A stretch of 64,000 bases of DNA from Loktanella salsilacus (GTDB taxonomy: Bacteria; Pseudomonadota; Alphaproteobacteria; Rhodobacterales; Rhodobacteraceae). Position numbers and translations under genes: made by a program. Shown in pieces: positions 26,073-38,004 of this stretch. The notes under the pieces were generated by a model that ran no database searches, had not been told where the DNA came from, and saw only the letters and a program-made list of their open reading frames with translations. Each line of letters begins with the position of its first letter. Within the stretch, counting starts at the first letter, position 1. Location of the stretch: the NCBI RefSeq assembly GCF_900114485.1, contig NZ_FOTF01000014.1, positions 38,246-102,245 of the forward strand. Direction: 5' to 3'.

Positions 26073-28205
26073 ATGTTTAATGAAGTAAAGAAGTCCATGC
26101 AGTGGGGCGAAGAGACGCTCACACTTGAAACGGGCAAAGTGGCCCGCCAGGCCGACGGTTCGGTCATCGCCACGCTGGGCGAGACGTCCGTCATGGCCAA
26201 CGTGACATTCGCGCGCAAGCAAAAGCCCGGTCAGGACTTTTTCCCGCTGACCGTCCACTACCAAGAAAAGTATTACGCTGCCGGCAAAGTGCCCGGTGGT
26301 TTCTTCAAGCGTGAAGCCCGCCCGACTGAAAAAGAAACGCTGACCGCGCGTCTGATCGACCGTCCGATCCGCCCGCTGTTCGTCCCCGGCTTCAAGAACG
26401 AAGTTCTGGTGATGTGCACCGTGCTGTCGCATGACATGGTCAACGATCCCGACATGGTCGCGATGATCGCCGCATCCGCTGCGCTGACGATCTCTGGCGC
26501 GCCGTTCCGCGGCCCGATCGCTGCTTGCCGCGTGGGCTTTGTGGATGGCGACTACATCCTGAACCCTGAAATCGACGACATGCACAACCTGCGCAACAAC
26601 CCCGAGCAGCGCCTCGATCTGGTTGTCGCAGGCACAAAAGATGCCGTCATGATGGTGGAATCGGAAGCTTACGAGCTGACCGAAGACGAAATGCTGGGTG
26701 CCGTGACTTTCGCGCACAACGCAATTCAGCCTGTCATCGACCTGATCATTGATCTGGCCGAAGATGCCGCAAAAGAGCCGTTTGACTTCACCCCTGCCGA
26801 CTATTCCGCGCTGTCCGCAGCCGTGAAAGCCGCTGGCGAAGACAAAATGCGTGCCGCTTATGCGATCACCGACAAGCAGGAACGCACCTCTGCCGTGGCA
26901 CAAGCCAAGGACGATATCATTGCGTCCCTGACGGAAGAGCAGAAAGAAGACAGCAACCTTGGCCCCGCGCTGAAGAAGCTGGAATCAAGCGTTCTGCGTG
27001 GCGATGTCGTCAAGAACGGCCGCCGTATCGATGGCCGCGCACTGGACGAAATTCGTCCCATCGTGTCCGAAGTCGGCATCCTGCCCCGGACCCACGGTTC
27101 TGCCCTGTTCACACGTGGCGAAACCCAAGGTCTGGTTGTCACGACGCTGGGTACCGGCGATGACGAGCAGATGATCGACGCGCTGACCGGCATGTATAAG
27201 ACGAACTTCATGCTGCACTATAACTTCCCTCCGTATTCGGTTGGTGAAGTGGGCCGCGTTGGCTCGCCAGGTCGCCGTGAAATCGGCCATGGTAAGCTGG
27301 CTTGGCGTGCGCTGCAGGCCGTTCTGCCCGCTGCGACCGACTTCCCCTACACCATCCGCATCGTGTCAGAGATCACAGAGTCCAACGGCTCCTCTTCGAT
27401 GGCATCGGTTTGCGGTGGCTCTTTGTCGATGATGGACGCGGGCGTTCCGCTGAAGTCCGCCGTGGCCGGTGTGGCCATGGGTCTGATCATGGAAGACGAC
27501 GGCTCTTACGCTGTGCTGTCCGACATCTTGGGCGACGAAGATCACCTGGGCGACATGGACTTCAAAGTGGCCGGTACCGAAAACGGTATCACGTCGCTGC
27601 AGATGGACATCAAGATCGCAGGCATCACGCCAGAGATCATGAAAAAGGCGCTGGAGCAGGCCAAAGCTGGCCGTCTTCACATCCTTGGCGAAATGTCCAA
27701 GGCCTTGACCGGTGCAGGTTCGTTCAGCGTTCACGCGCCAAAGATCGAAACGATGCAGATTGCCACCGACAAGATCCGTGAAGTCATCGGTTCCGGCGGC
27801 AAAGTCATCCGCGAGATCGTTGAAGTGTCCGGCGCTAAGGTCGACATCAACGACGATGGCGTGATCAAGATCGCGTCCAACGACGCGGACAAGATCAAGA
27901 AGGCCTATGACATGATCTGGTCGATCGTGGCAGAGCCCGAAGAAGGCAAAATCTACAAGGGTACGGTCGTCAAGCTGGTCGACTTTGGTGCCTTTGTGAA
28001 CTTCTTCGGCAAGAAGGACGGCCTGGTCCACGTGTCTCAGATCGAGAACCGTCGCCTGAACCACCCGTCCGACGTGCTGAAAGAAGGCCAGGACGTTTGG
28101 GTCAAGCTGCTGGGCTTTGACGATCGCGGCAAGGTCCGTCTGTCGATGAAGATGGTCGATCAGACCAACGGCACCGAGATGGCAGAAGAAGCCAGCGAAG
28201 GCTGA
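26073..28205 (+). CDS. pnp: Polyribonucleotide nucleotidyltransferase (PNPase)
   Basis: A 710-residue PNPase: two RNase PH domains (first with [19 protein letters not shown] and [14 protein letters not shown]; second with [17 protein letters not shown] and the catalytic-region [14 protein letters not shown] and [17 protein letters not shown]), then KH ([20 protein letters not shown]) and S1 ([20 protein letters not shown]) domains. It degrades RNA 3' to 5' with phosphate, as a trimer, usually with RNase E. The start giving [12 protein letters not shown] matches alphaproteobacterial PNPases; upstream in-frame codons are proline/glycine-rich and unlike the family. Confidence 0.98.
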   Translation: MFNEVKKSMQWGEETLTLETGKVARQADGSVIATLGETSVMANVTFARKQKPGQDFFPLTVHYQEKYYAAGKVPGGFFKREARPTEKETLTARLIDRPIRPLFVPGFKNEVLVMCTVLSHDMVNDPDMVAMIAASAALTISGAPFRGPIAACRVGFVDGDYILNPEIDDMHNLRNNPEQRLDLVVAGTKDAVMMVESEAYELTEDEMLGAVTFAHNAIQPVIDLIIDLAEDAAKEPFDFTPADYSALSAAVKAAGEDKMRAAYAITDKQERTSAVAQAKDDIIASLTEEQKEDSNLGPALKKLESSVLRGDVVKNGRRIDGRALDEIRPIVSEVGILPRTHGSALFTRGETQGLVVTTLGTGDDEQMIDALTGMYKTNFMLHYNFPPYSVGEVGRVGSPGRREIGHGKLAWRALQAVLPAATDFPYTIRIVSEITESNGSSSMASVCGGSLSMMDAGVPLKSAVAGVAMGLIMEDDGSYAVLSDILGDEDHLGDMDFKVAGTENGITSLQMDIKIAGITPEIMKKALEQAKAGRLHILGEMSKALTGAGSFSVHAPKIETMQIATDKIREVIGSGGKVIREIVEVSGAKVDINDDGVIKIASNDADKIKKAYDMIWSIVAEPEEGKIYKGTVVKLVDFGAFVNFFGKKDGLVHVSQIENRRLNHPSDVLKEGQDVWVKLLGFDDRGKVRLSMKMVDQTNGTEMAEEASEG

Positions 28206-28229
28206 ACGCCCTCGCTTTGAAAAAGAAGA

Positions 28230-28259
28230 TGCCCCGGACCGAAAGGCCGGGGCATTTTT
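28230..28259 (+). terminator. Rho-independent terminator of pnp
   Basis: TGCCCCGG and CCGGGGCA form a GC-rich stem with a 9-base loop, followed by TTTTTG, 24 bases past the pnp stop and just before the convergent pyruvyltransferase-like gene ends. Confidence 0.92.
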
Positions 28260-28263
28260 GCAC

Positions 28264-29265
28264 CTATTGCCTGCGTGCCGCGAGGTTTCGCAACGCCGCG
28301 AACATCTTCTCTGCCCCCCGCGCGGCTTCATCCAAAAAAGCATCAAGCGCGGCCTTTTCCTCGGCTGAAAATGCCAGCGCATCAGGGGTCCGCAACAATG
28401 CGTCATCAAGGTTAGCGGCATCCACCACTCGCCAAGGTGCGAGCCCTGCGTCGGCGATTAGCGCCTCAATCTTCCAGCTATTCGACGATATGGCTAAAAA
28501 CGGCATACCCGCCGCCATGGAATAGCAGGCACCATGAAAGCGCCCCGTGACGTGCAGACCGGCCCTAGCGATCCGGTCAGCATAGTCATCTTCGGTTTGA
28601 CACAAAGACATCGTCGGGTTTCGCGCCAGTGTTCGCGCCGTTAAACGAGCGATCCACCACCGTCGTACGCGTCTCACAAGGGTTGAGCCCGACTTCGTCC
28701 GCTTCAAAGCGGATAGGCTGGGCACTAATGGGAGCTGATCCAAAAGCGCGCGTTTGGCCAATAAATCGCTAATTTCAGATTTGACGCTGTCGCCAAAAAT
28801 CACGGGTACGGTCACCGGCCGTTCTGCAATACGCGCACTTAGGGTCAAATCGGGCACGACCACTGGCCGCTGGCCTGTAACACTTTCGATCTCATCGGCG
28901 CTGCGCCGGTCGCGGGTGGCGATGTATGATAGACGATTAAGCCATTTAGACCATTCTGGGGGGTTTTCTTGATACAAGGCATTGATCAGCGCAACCGGAA
29001 CATCGCCAGCAAACTCAGTCACGCGCAATAGCCTTGCTGCCCCCGATTTTCCGTGGTGAAGCGTGCCTTCACCGTTAACGATAATCAGGTCAGCACGTAG
29101 CATAGCTTCGCGCAGGGCGCTGTCGTTTTCCCAGTCGTGATGTACTGGACTGCGCGCGACAATCGTCATGTTGTGGCGCTGTAATCCCTCTTCAAGCAGT
29201 CGCATGACGCGTGTGCAGCCGTGGTGCATATCCGCTCGGGTATCATTCAAGATGACAATATTCAT
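28264..29265 (-). CDS. Polysaccharide pyruvyl transferase-family protein
   Basis: A 333-residue protein of the PS_pyruv_trans family. Seen: N-terminal NIVILNDTRADMHHGCTRVM, ADLIIVNGEGTLHHGKSG, the RDRRSADEIE motif, VVVPDLTLS, and the C-terminal VTGRFHGACYSMAAGMPF and SNSWKIEAL, which are the family's donor/acceptor-binding signatures. Members transfer ketal pyruvate from phosphoenolpyruvate to sugars, or act in related glycan steps. It overlaps the preceding Rossmann-like gene by ATGA. Parts of its sequence look more AT-rich than the flanking pnp and gyrB, hinting at separate ancestry. Confidence 0.82.
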   Translation of the reverse strand: MNIVILNDTRADMHHGCTRVMRLLEEGLQRHNMTIVARSPVHHDWENDSALREAMLRADLIIVNGEGTLHHGKSGAARLLRVTEFAGDVPVALINALYQENPPEWSKWLNRLSYIATRDRRSADEIESVTGQRPVVVPDLTLSARIAERPVTVPVIFGDSVKSEISDLLAKRALLDQLPLVPSLSALKRTKSGSTLVRRVRRWWIARLTARTLARNPTMSLCQTEDDYADRIARAGLHVTGRFHGACYSMAAGMPFLAISSNSWKIEALIADAGLAPWRVVDAANLDDALLRTPDALAFSAEEKAALDAFLDEAARGAEKMFAALRNLAARRQ

Positions 29266-30128
29266 GAGAGAATCTTTGTTTTAGGGATGCCTAAGACCAA
29301 CAGCGCAGAGACCGGGGAGGCGCAAAGTATTGTCGTGTTCTGCGCTTGTGCCGACCGCAGCGCAATTGCGAAGCCGCCCAAGATTCGGTCCAGCCCAGCC
29401 ACGATTCCACTCGGCGCGGATTTTGTCGCAGTTTCGTAAAAGCGCGGTGCTGCTGCGTTTGTCAGGTCGATACCCACAAGCAGAATGCGGTCCGGTTTCG
29501 CCGCCAAGGCGACCTGCACCGCGGATAGCGCGACCGTGCCAAAGATGACGACGCCCGCATCAGGATCATGGGACAGAGCCACGCCATTCGCGCCGCGTGT
29601 GAGGACGGCGTCTAACGCTGGATCACTCAGTTTGCGGCGAGGCTGGTTGACCGGCTTAGTCAGATTGTCGATCAGGGCGACACGGCGACCATTCAGGACG
29701 TCGCTGTCCCGCTCTGCCATGGCACGCAGGGCGGCGGGGGACAGCAGCAGCGGGATATCGCGGGGCAGGTTTGCTAGCATCGCCATGTGACGAAACACAA
29801 AGCGTTCGTCTTCGACCATCACGGCGAGCGGCTGAATAGTGGCCGCTAACGTCGCCGCACCGTTCAACAAAATCGCGGTGCGCGGCGGAAGTCGGGTCAG
29901 GTCTTGGTCTGCCACCGACGGGCCGCTGCCCACGACTGCGATTAGCGGCATGCCCTGCGGCACAATCGCGGCGAAGGGCAGTAGTGTCAGCAGCTGGCTA
30001 CCGCGCCACGTCACTTGGCCGGACGTGCGATCAATCGCAAGGCCCGGCCAGATGTCTTGCCGATGCGGCCGCCCGGTCAGACGTGCGGCCAGCCGGATCA
30101 GCTGTCGAACGAAGGGCCGGTCGGACAT
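29262..30128 (-). CDS. Rossmann-like surface-glycan-associated protein (function unknown)
   Basis: A 288-residue protein with VVGSGPSVADQDLTRLPPRT followed by AILLNGAATLA, a layout recalling the DUF115/MptE-like and sialyl- or Kdo-transferase-related proteins that bind nucleotides. Later, VVIFGTVALSAVQVALAAKP and ILLVGIDLTNAA fit the same fold. It starts six bases after the gyrB stop and overlaps the pyruvyltransferase-like gene by ATGA, so these form a pair. I infer a role in polysaccharide or LPS modification from the partner; no catalytic residues can be named. Confidence 0.6.
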   Translation of the reverse strand: MSDRPFVRQLIRLAARLTGRPHRQDIWPGLAIDRTSGQVTWRGSQLLTLLPFAAIVPQGMPLIAVVGSGPSVADQDLTRLPPRTAILLNGAATLAATIQPLAVMVEDERFVFRHMAMLANLPRDIPLLLSPAALRAMAERDSDVLNGRRVALIDNLTKPVNQPRRKLSDPALDAVLTRGANGVALSHDPDAGVVIFGTVALSAVQVALAAKPDRILLVGIDLTNAAAPRFYETATKSAPSGIVAGLDRILGGFAIALRSAQAQNTTILCASPVSALLVLGIPKTKILS

Positions 30129-30134
30129 CTGGAC

Positions 30135-32570
<2,436 letters not shown>

Positions 32571-32631
32571 TTACCGGGAAAATATAGTCATTTCCGGCCC
32601 CACTGTCACGCACGAACCCCCATATTTTGTG

Positions 32632-33252
32632 CTAGATCAGGGGGATGATACAGCCGACCGCGATCAGCAGCCCGCCGGCGATCTGGTTGGTGCGGCGCAC
32701 GGCGGCCGGGGACCGTAAAAGCGCGCGCGCGCGACCAAAGAAATACGCCAGGATCAGGTTGCCGATCAACGGCACGATCAGCGACAAAAAGCAGATCGCA
32801 GCAATGTCGGGACGTATAAGCTTGGTCAGGTCAAAGAAGCCCGGCAGCACGCCCATGTAGAACAAGATCGCCTTGGGGTTACCGAGGATGACCGCAACGC
32901 CCGCCATGAATCCCGCCCACATACCGGGGCGCGTCAGGCGACTGTCGGACCCGATGCTGCGATCCGCGTTGCGGATAATCAGATAGCCCATGAGGATGAA
33001 GATCGCGCAGGCCACCCAGCGCAGCACCACCATGAAGTCGCCGTAGACGGACACGATCCAACTGACCCCAAGGATCGCCAGTAGCGGCCAAAGCACGTCG
33101 CCCACCACGACACCCAGCGCCAGCGGCCACGCGGCGTGAAAGCCGCCCGACAGCGTACGGGCGATCAAGGCAACCCAGACCGGGCCGGGCGTCAGGAACA
33201 GCGCGAAAAGGGCGGCAGCATAAAGCGCCATGTCAGCGGCCGTGATCGTCAT
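32632..33252 (-). CDS. LysE-family translocator
   Basis: A 206-residue membrane protein of the LysE/RhtB exporter family with about six hydrophobic segments and the family motif FLTPGPVWVALIARTLSGG (about residues 19-37), then GNPKAILFYMGVLPGFF. Members export amino acids such as lysine, homoserine or threonine by proton exchange. It overlaps recF by ATGA and precedes gyrB by 79 bases, an unexpected but co-directional insertion in the replication block. The substrate is unknown. Confidence 0.88.
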   Translation of the reverse strand: MTITAADMALYAAALFALFLTPGPVWVALIARTLSGGFHAAWPLALGVVVGDVLWPLLAILGVSWIVSVYGDFMVVLRWVACAIFILMGYLIIRNADRSIGSDSRLTRPGMWAGFMAGVAVILGNPKAILFYMGVLPGFFDLTKLIRPDIAAICFLSLIVPLIGNLILAYFFGRARALLRSPAAVRRTNQIAGGLLIAVGCIIPLI

Positions 33253-34352
33253 AAAGCGCCCTCTACCGCCGACGCGCCATCCGCTTCGGTGACTTGTAAA
33301 TATTGGCCCCGGTCACCAAGCGCTTCGAACAATTGCGCCTCTGTCCCAGTCATCCAAGCCTGCGCACCAAGGGCGCAGATTTCGTCATAAAGCGCCGCGC
33401 GGCGGGCGGCGTCTAGGTGGGCTGCGACCTCGTCGAGCAACAATATGGGCGGCTGGCCGTCCTGCGCGATTAAGGCGCGGGCATTGGCAAGGATCAGGCT
33501 GATCAGAAGGGCCTTCTGCTCTCCCGTCGAACAATCACGGGCAAGGGTGCCTTTGTCGGCAAAGACGGCATCCAGATCCGTGCGGTGCGGCCCAAGAAGC
33601 GTGCGGCCAGCGGCCAGATCGCGGGCGCGGCCAGCAGCGAACGCCTCTTTCAGCGCATCCGCGCCTTGAACGTCGTCGCCGCCCTCGATCAAGGACAAAG
33701 TCGCGGTCGGAAAGGCCGTTGCGGCGTCTTGTTGCGCCGCCATCAAGGCGGCCACAGTGGCGGCGCGATTGGCCTGCACCTGCGCGCCGGCCTCGGCCAT
33801 TCGGCCTTCGAGCGCTGCATACCAATGGGCGTCGCGCACCATGTCTTTCAGCAGGCGATTACGCTCGCGCATGGCCTTATCATAGCGCAGCGCCGCCTCG
33901 GCATGGCCGGGCACAAAACTGAGTGTCGCACGGTCAAGAAACCGCCGCCGCCCTTCGGCGCCTTCGATCCAAAGCCGGTCCATCGCAGGCACAAGCCAAA
34001 GCACGCGCAGCACATTTGCCAATGCAGTCTGGGTTACGGTTTTGCCGTCTAGCTGCACGCTGCGCGATTGACCCGCCTCGGCCCCAGTTACGATCTCGTG
34101 GGTTTGTCGCCCAGCGGTCACATCCGCAAAAATGCGCCAACCCAACGCTTCTGGCCGGCGCACCAGATCTTCTGCGCCAGCGCGGCGCAACCCGCGCCCC
34201 GGCGACAACAAAGACACCGCTTCTAAAAGGTTGGTTTTGCCCGCGCCATTGGGACCAAATATCGCAATGGGCCGCGTATCAGCCGCGACCTCCGCCCGCT
34301 TATGCGAGCGGAAATGCGACAGTTGCAATCTGGTGACCCGCAAGCCCGTCAT
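33249..34352 (-). CDS. recF: DNA replication and repair protein RecF
   Basis: A 367-residue SMC-like ATPase. Walker A is IFGPNGAGKTNLLEAVSLLS (about residues 28-47), the signature region is DCSTGEQKALLISLILANA, and Walker B is ILLLDEVAAHLD. RecF with RecO/RecR loads RecA at gaps. It follows dnaN by about 70 bases, a gap filled by a repeat and hairpins, and overlaps the LysE-family gene at its end. Confidence 0.96.
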   Translation of the reverse strand: MTGLRVTRLQLSHFRSHKRAEVAADTRPIAIFGPNGAGKTNLLEAVSLLSPGRGLRRAGAEDLVRRPEALGWRIFADVTAGRQTHEIVTGAEAGQSRSVQLDGKTVTQTALANVLRVLWLVPAMDRLWIEGAEGRRRFLDRATLSFVPGHAEAALRYDKAMRERNRLLKDMVRDAHWYAALEGRMAEAGAQVQANRAATVAALMAAQQDAATAFPTATLSLIEGGDDVQGADALKEAFAAGRARDLAAGRTLLGPHRTDLDAVFADKGTLARDCSTGEQKALLISLILANARALIAQDGQPPILLLDEVAAHLDAARRAALYDEICALGAQAWMTGTEAQLFEALGDRGQYLQVTEADGASAVEGAL

Positions 34353-34363
34353 GCTGGGTCCAC

Positions 34364-34417
34364 CCTTCTTCTGGTCAAAAATACCTCCGCCGGAGGCTCG
34401 GTTTTGCTAAAAACCGA
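34364..34417 (-). repeat. Terminator-like intergenic repeat, copy A (dnaN-recF gap)
   Basis: Read on the minus strand, two hairpins follow the dnaN stop: CGGTTTTTAGCAAAACCG and then CCTCCGGCGGAGG immediately followed by TATTTTTG. The plus-strand core CTTCTGGTCAAAAATACCTC recurs with changes at 57053, 57876 (inverted) and 59438. It could terminate part of the dnaN message or process it before recF. Confidence 0.65.
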
Positions 34418-34421
34418 AACT

Positions 34422-35540
34422 TTAAACCCGCATCGGCATGACAACATAGACCGCGGACATATCGTTGCCTTCGCGCATCAAGGTCGGATCGCCAGAGCCG
34501 TTGAACATAAAGACAGCGTTTTCGCGGTCCACCTGATTGGCAATCTCCAGCAGGTATTTCGCGTTAAAACCGATTTCCAGACGCTCATCAGAATAGGCGA
34601 CGGCCAGTTCTTCTTCTGCCGCACCCGAATCAGGGGCGTTGACCGACAGGATCAGGCGGTCGTCTTCTAGCTGCAACTTAACGGCGCGGCTGCGTTCGCT
34701 GCTGACCGTGGCGACACGGTCGACGGCGCGGGCGAATTCGGCAGCGTCGACTTCCATGCGGCGTGTGTTGCCCTGTGGAATGACGCGAGTGTAATCGGGG
34801 AAGGTGCCGTCGATGACCTTTGACGTCAGGGTCAGGTTCGGCGTGGCAAAGCGCACCTTGGTTTCGGATACGGACACCGCGACCTCAAGCTCGTCATCGT
34901 CGAGCAGTTTGCGCAGCTCGCCCACTGTCTTGCGGGGCACGATCACGCCAGCCATGCCTTCGGCACCGGCGGGCAGTTCGGCGTCGATGCGGGCCAAACG
35001 GTGGCCGTCGGTCGCGACGCAGCGCAGCACTTTTCCGCTGTCACCGTCAGAGACGTGCATATAGACGCCGTTCAGGTAATACCTTGTTTCCTCAGTGGAA
35101 ATCGCGAATTTCGCCTTATCGAACAAGCGGCGCAGCACCGGGGCGGGCGCGCTAAAATTGGTGGTGTAATCGGACGTCGCCATCACGGGGAAATCTTCGC
35201 GTGGCAAGGTTGCCAGCGAAAAGTTCGACCGCCCCGCTTCGATCGTGAGGCGGCCAGAGGCACCCTCTTCGGTCAAAGTCACCAAGGCACCGTCAGGCAG
35301 CTTGCGGACAATTTCGTTCAGCGTCACGGCAGAGACCGTAGTCGCGCCGGCGCGGTCGACCTTCGCATCAGCGCGGTCGACGACTTCGATATCCAAGTCG
35401 GTGGCGCGGAACTGAACGCTGTCGCCTTCAGCCTCGATCAGCACGTTAGCGAGGATCGGGATCGTGTTGCGCCGTTCCACGACTGACTGCGCCTGCGCCA
35501 CGGCCTTGAGCAGGCTCGCCCGTTCGATGGAAAATTTCAT
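34422..35540 (-). CDS. dnaN: DNA polymerase III beta subunit (sliding clamp)
   Basis: A 372-residue clamp of three homologous domains. It begins MKFSIERASLLKAVAQAQSV, with VERRNTIPILANVLIEAEG, the middle-domain YYLNGVYMH, and a terminal MPMRV matching the clamp C-terminus (usually MPMRL) that lines the protein-binding pocket. As a ring dimer it tethers polymerase III to DNA. It lies 102 bases after dnaA on the same strand. Confidence 0.98.
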   Translation of the reverse strand: MKFSIERASLLKAVAQAQSVVERRNTIPILANVLIEAEGDSVQFRATDLDIEVVDRADAKVDRAGATTVSAVTLNEIVRKLPDGALVTLTEEGASGRLTIEAGRSNFSLATLPREDFPVMATSDYTTNFSAPAPVLRRLFDKAKFAISTEETRYYLNGVYMHVSDGDSGKVLRCVATDGHRLARIDAELPAGAEGMAGVIVPRKTVGELRKLLDDDELEVAVSVSETKVRFATPNLTLTSKVIDGTFPDYTRVIPQGNTRRMEVDAAEFARAVDRVATVSSERSRAVKLQLEDDRLILSVNAPDSGAAEEELAVAYSDERLEIGFNAKYLLEIANQVDRENAVFMFNGSGDPTLMREGNDMSAVYVVMPMRV

Positions 35541-35642
35541 AGGTCTAGCTCCGCCGTTGCACCCGTGGTCCGGGACCGCGAAGCTACTGCTTTTTGCGTC
35601 ATGCTCAAGGGTTTTCCAGCGTTTTTCCGCTGGGTGTGGCTC

Positions 35643-37007
35643 TTACTGCTCCAATGCGCGGCGCAGGATTTCAAGATCGTCGGCGATCTGGGCGTCAGTG
35701 TTGCACAGTTCCTCGATTTTCTTGACGCCATGCATGACTGTCGTGTGGTCACGCTTGCCAAACCGGCGGCCAATATCAGGCAACGACCGACTGGTTAGCG
35801 TCTTGGACAGATACATCGCCATTTGGCGCGGCCGGGCAAAGTTGCGCACCCGCTTAGGGCCGACCATGTCGGACAGGCGGATGTTGTAATATTCGGACAC
35901 CTTGCGCTGAATTTCCTCGACGCTGACCTTGCGATCATTGGCGCGCAGAATGTCGGACAGGCAGTCTTGGGCCTGTTCCAGATCGATATCGCGGCCCACA
36001 AGGCTGGCGTGTGCGAACAGGCGCACAAGGGCACCTTCTAGAACGCGAACGTTGCTAGTGATCTTATGCGCAAGGTATTCCAGCACGCCGGGCGCGATTT
36101 TCAGGCCCGGATAGATTTCCTGCTGGCGGTCCACTTTGGACTGAAGCACGCCAAGGCGCAGTTCAAAGTCGGTCGGGTGCAGATCGACGATCAGGCCACA
36201 CTGCAGGCGCGAACGCATGCGGTCTTCCATGTCCTTGATTTCGCCCGGCGCGCGATCACCAGAGATGATGACCTGTTTGCGCGCATCGACCAACGCGTTG
36301 AAGGTGTGAAAGAATTCCTCTTGTGTGGAATCTTTGCCCGCCATGAACTGCACGTCATCGACCATCAGGATGTCGACAGACCGCAAAGCGTGCTTGAATT
36401 CCATCATCTTGCGTTCGCGCAGCGAGGTGATGAAGCGATACATGAAGCGTTCGGCGGACATATAAAGCACGCGCAGCTCTGGCTGGCGGCGGGCCAATTC
36501 GTTCGCGATGGCGTGCATCAGGTGAGTCTTGCCCAGACCAACGCCAGAATACAGGAACAGCGGGTTAAAGGTCACAGGGCCGCCTTCAGCAACGCGGCGG
36601 GCTGCGGCGTGGGCAAGCTCGTTCGGTTTGCCGACGACGAAATTGTCAAAGGTCAGATTCGGGTCAATCGGCAGACCCAACGGGTCAAAGTCCGCGCCAA
36701 AATCAGAGGTGGAGCTTTTGGCCGTGGTCGCAGCAACGGGAATCGGTGTTGCGGCGTCGCGTTTGGCCAGACTGACGTCAAAGTGCAGCCGTTCCACCGC
36801 ACGCCCGGCGCGATTGAAGCCATAGACAATCTGGTCAGCAAAATGCTGATCGACATAGTTGCCGATGAAAGTTGTTGGGACCTCGAACCGGGCCACGCGG
36901 TCTTCGACGCCGACGAAGGACAAAGAGGCGATCCAGCTTTGGAATTTCGCCTTGCTCATGTCCTTTTCAAGTTCCGCCAGCACATGCCCCCACACGTCGT
37001 CGCTCAT
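35643..37007 (-). CDS. dnaA: Chromosomal replication initiator DnaA
   Basis: A 454-residue DnaA. Domain I is MSDDVWGHVLAELEKDMSKA; domain III has Walker A YSGVGLGKTHLMHAI, Walker B ILMVDDVQFM and the arginine-finger region RMRSRLQCGL; domain IV carries the DNA-binding helix-turn-helix with DHTTVMHGVKKIEEL. It initiates replication by binding DnaA boxes. The 588 bases upstream, to rpsT, hold hairpins, one near-consensus DnaA box and a cluster of GANTC sites, suggesting cell-cycle control of dnaA or an origin nearby. Confidence 0.98.
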   Translation of the reverse strand: MSDDVWGHVLAELEKDMSKAKFQSWIASLSFVGVEDRVARFEVPTTFIGNYVDQHFADQIVYGFNRAGRAVERLHFDVSLAKRDAATPIPVAATTAKSSTSDFGADFDPLGLPIDPNLTFDNFVVGKPNELAHAAARRVAEGGPVTFNPLFLYSGVGLGKTHLMHAIANELARRQPELRVLYMSAERFMYRFITSLRERKMMEFKHALRSVDILMVDDVQFMAGKDSTQEEFFHTFNALVDARKQVIISGDRAPGEIKDMEDRMRSRLQCGLIVDLHPTDFELRLGVLQSKVDRQQEIYPGLKIAPGVLEYLAHKITSNVRVLEGALVRLFAHASLVGRDIDLEQAQDCLSDILRANDRKVSVEEIQRKVSEYYNIRLSDMVGPKRVRNFARPRQMAMYLSKTLTSRSLPDIGRRFGKRDHTTVMHGVKKIEELCNTDAQIADDLEILRRALEQ

Positions 37008-37522
37008 GGTATCCCGATCCGTTTTTCACTGCCTGCTAGACAGGCCGGCAGGCCTGCCACGTCCACATGTCCCGGGCACCACAGCCAAAGCCGCCGCAAT
37101 TGCGGGGCATGACCGTACTGACATTTCTGCGTCTTTGCGCAGGACGCCGGATGACCAGCGTCTGCGCAAAAACGCAAAACCAAAGGGGGAAACAGCGCCG
37201 CCATTCGTGTGCTACGCACGGCACCCGCGAACGGTCAGGCCGACCGATTTTCCCGTGAATAATCCACGGTGTAACAGTCTGGCTGCGTTAATTACGGCGA
37301 CTTATCCGGGCGGCGATCCAAGGGTCAATCCACGACCCTGTTCGCATACTGCCTGCGCCGCAATCCCATGTCCCCCCCGGAACGATGTGAATCGCATGGC
37401 TAAGTTAGCAAGGGGTTTGGGTCGTTCACAACAGAACAACGCGCTTGACTCCTATCCGGGCCATTAAGAATCTCTGACGTCTTTGAAACGTCACACAACT
37501 TTTCCACAGACTCGTCCGGACG
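37008..37522. other. dnaA upstream region, possible regulatory/origin segment
   Basis: A non-coding stretch of over 500 bases. Seen: palindrome GGCAGGCCTGCC (37047-37058); a long imperfect hairpin (37128-37176); a 6-bp stem AGGGTC/GACCCT around AATCCAC (37321-37339); TGACGT/ACGTCA arms (37475-37493); TTTTCCACA (37500-37508), one mismatch from the DnaA box TTATCCACA; and four GANTC sites at 37389, 37447, 37468 and 37509. GANTC is the CcrM methylation site. In several alphaproteobacteria the origin lies away from dnaA, so this may be a dnaA control region, not oriC. Confidence 0.5.
37128..37176. other. Long imperfect inverted repeat upstream of dnaA
   Basis: TGCGTCTTTGCGCAGGACGC and GCGTCTGCGCAAAAACGCA form a 19-20 base stem with one mismatch and one bulge around a 10-base loop. 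No T-tract follows on either strand, so a simple terminator is unlikely. It lies 120 bases upstream of the dnaA start. Confidence 0.65.
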
Positions 37523-37550
37523 AAAAAAAACGCGCCCCGAAGGACGCGTT
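37523..37550 (-). terminator. Rho-independent terminator of rpsT
   Basis: On the minus strand AACGCG ... CGCGTT forms a stem (with a GG/CC inner extension and a bulge) followed by a run of eight T. It stands about 45 bases beyond the rpsT stop. Confidence 0.88.
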
Positions 37551-37595
37551 TGGAACCTATGCAATCGGGCAACAGCGTGCCGATTGGCTAAGGAT

Positions 37596-37859
37596 TTAGG
37601 CCAGTGCTTTGACGCGGCTGGACAGGCGCGACATCTTGCGCGCTGCGGTGTTTTTGTGGACGACGCCCTTGGACACGCCGCGCATCAGTTCAGGCTGAGC
37701 AGCCTTCAGAGCCGCAGCAGCAGCGGTCTGGTCACCGGAAGCGATTGCTTCTTCGACGGTGCGTAGGAATGTCCGGATGCGCGAACGGCGCATTTTGTTG
37801 ACTGCAAAACGAGCTTCGTTCTGCTTTGCACGTTTTTTGGACTGTGGGGTGTTTGCCAT
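37596..37859 (-). CDS. rpsT: 30S ribosomal protein S20
   Basis: An 87-residue, lysine/arginine-rich S20, which binds the 16S 5' domain. Text: [20 protein letters not shown], then [29 protein letters not shown] and [20 protein letters not shown], as in other S20 proteins. It has its own terminator, and an AT-rich stretch (CAATATTATTGTATC) upstream on the minus strand is a probable promoter area. Confidence 0.98.
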   Translation of the reverse strand: MANTPQSKKRAKQNEARFAVNKMRRSRIRTFLRTVEEAIASGDQTAAAAALKAAQPELMRGVSKGVVHKNTAARKMSRLSSRVKALA

Positions 37860-38004
37860 GATTCTGGGCCTTCTTTTCTAAGTCGATACAATAATATTGC
37901 GCACCTAAAAGGCCCACCGGGTTCACTACCGGAATGATCTGCCAAAGCGGGCATCACGCGCATGTAGCGGGGCCTATAGACCGGCCCCGCCAAAAAGGAA
38001 AGCG

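Noticed and set aside
25869..26903. Upstream extension of the membrane-protein frame into pnp
   Set aside because: Antisense to the conserved start of pnp; no membrane segments in the extension.
37260..37310. Additional DnaA-box-like words (TAATCCACG, TTATCCGGG)
   Set aside because: Two or more mismatches from consensus; too weak to list as boxes.
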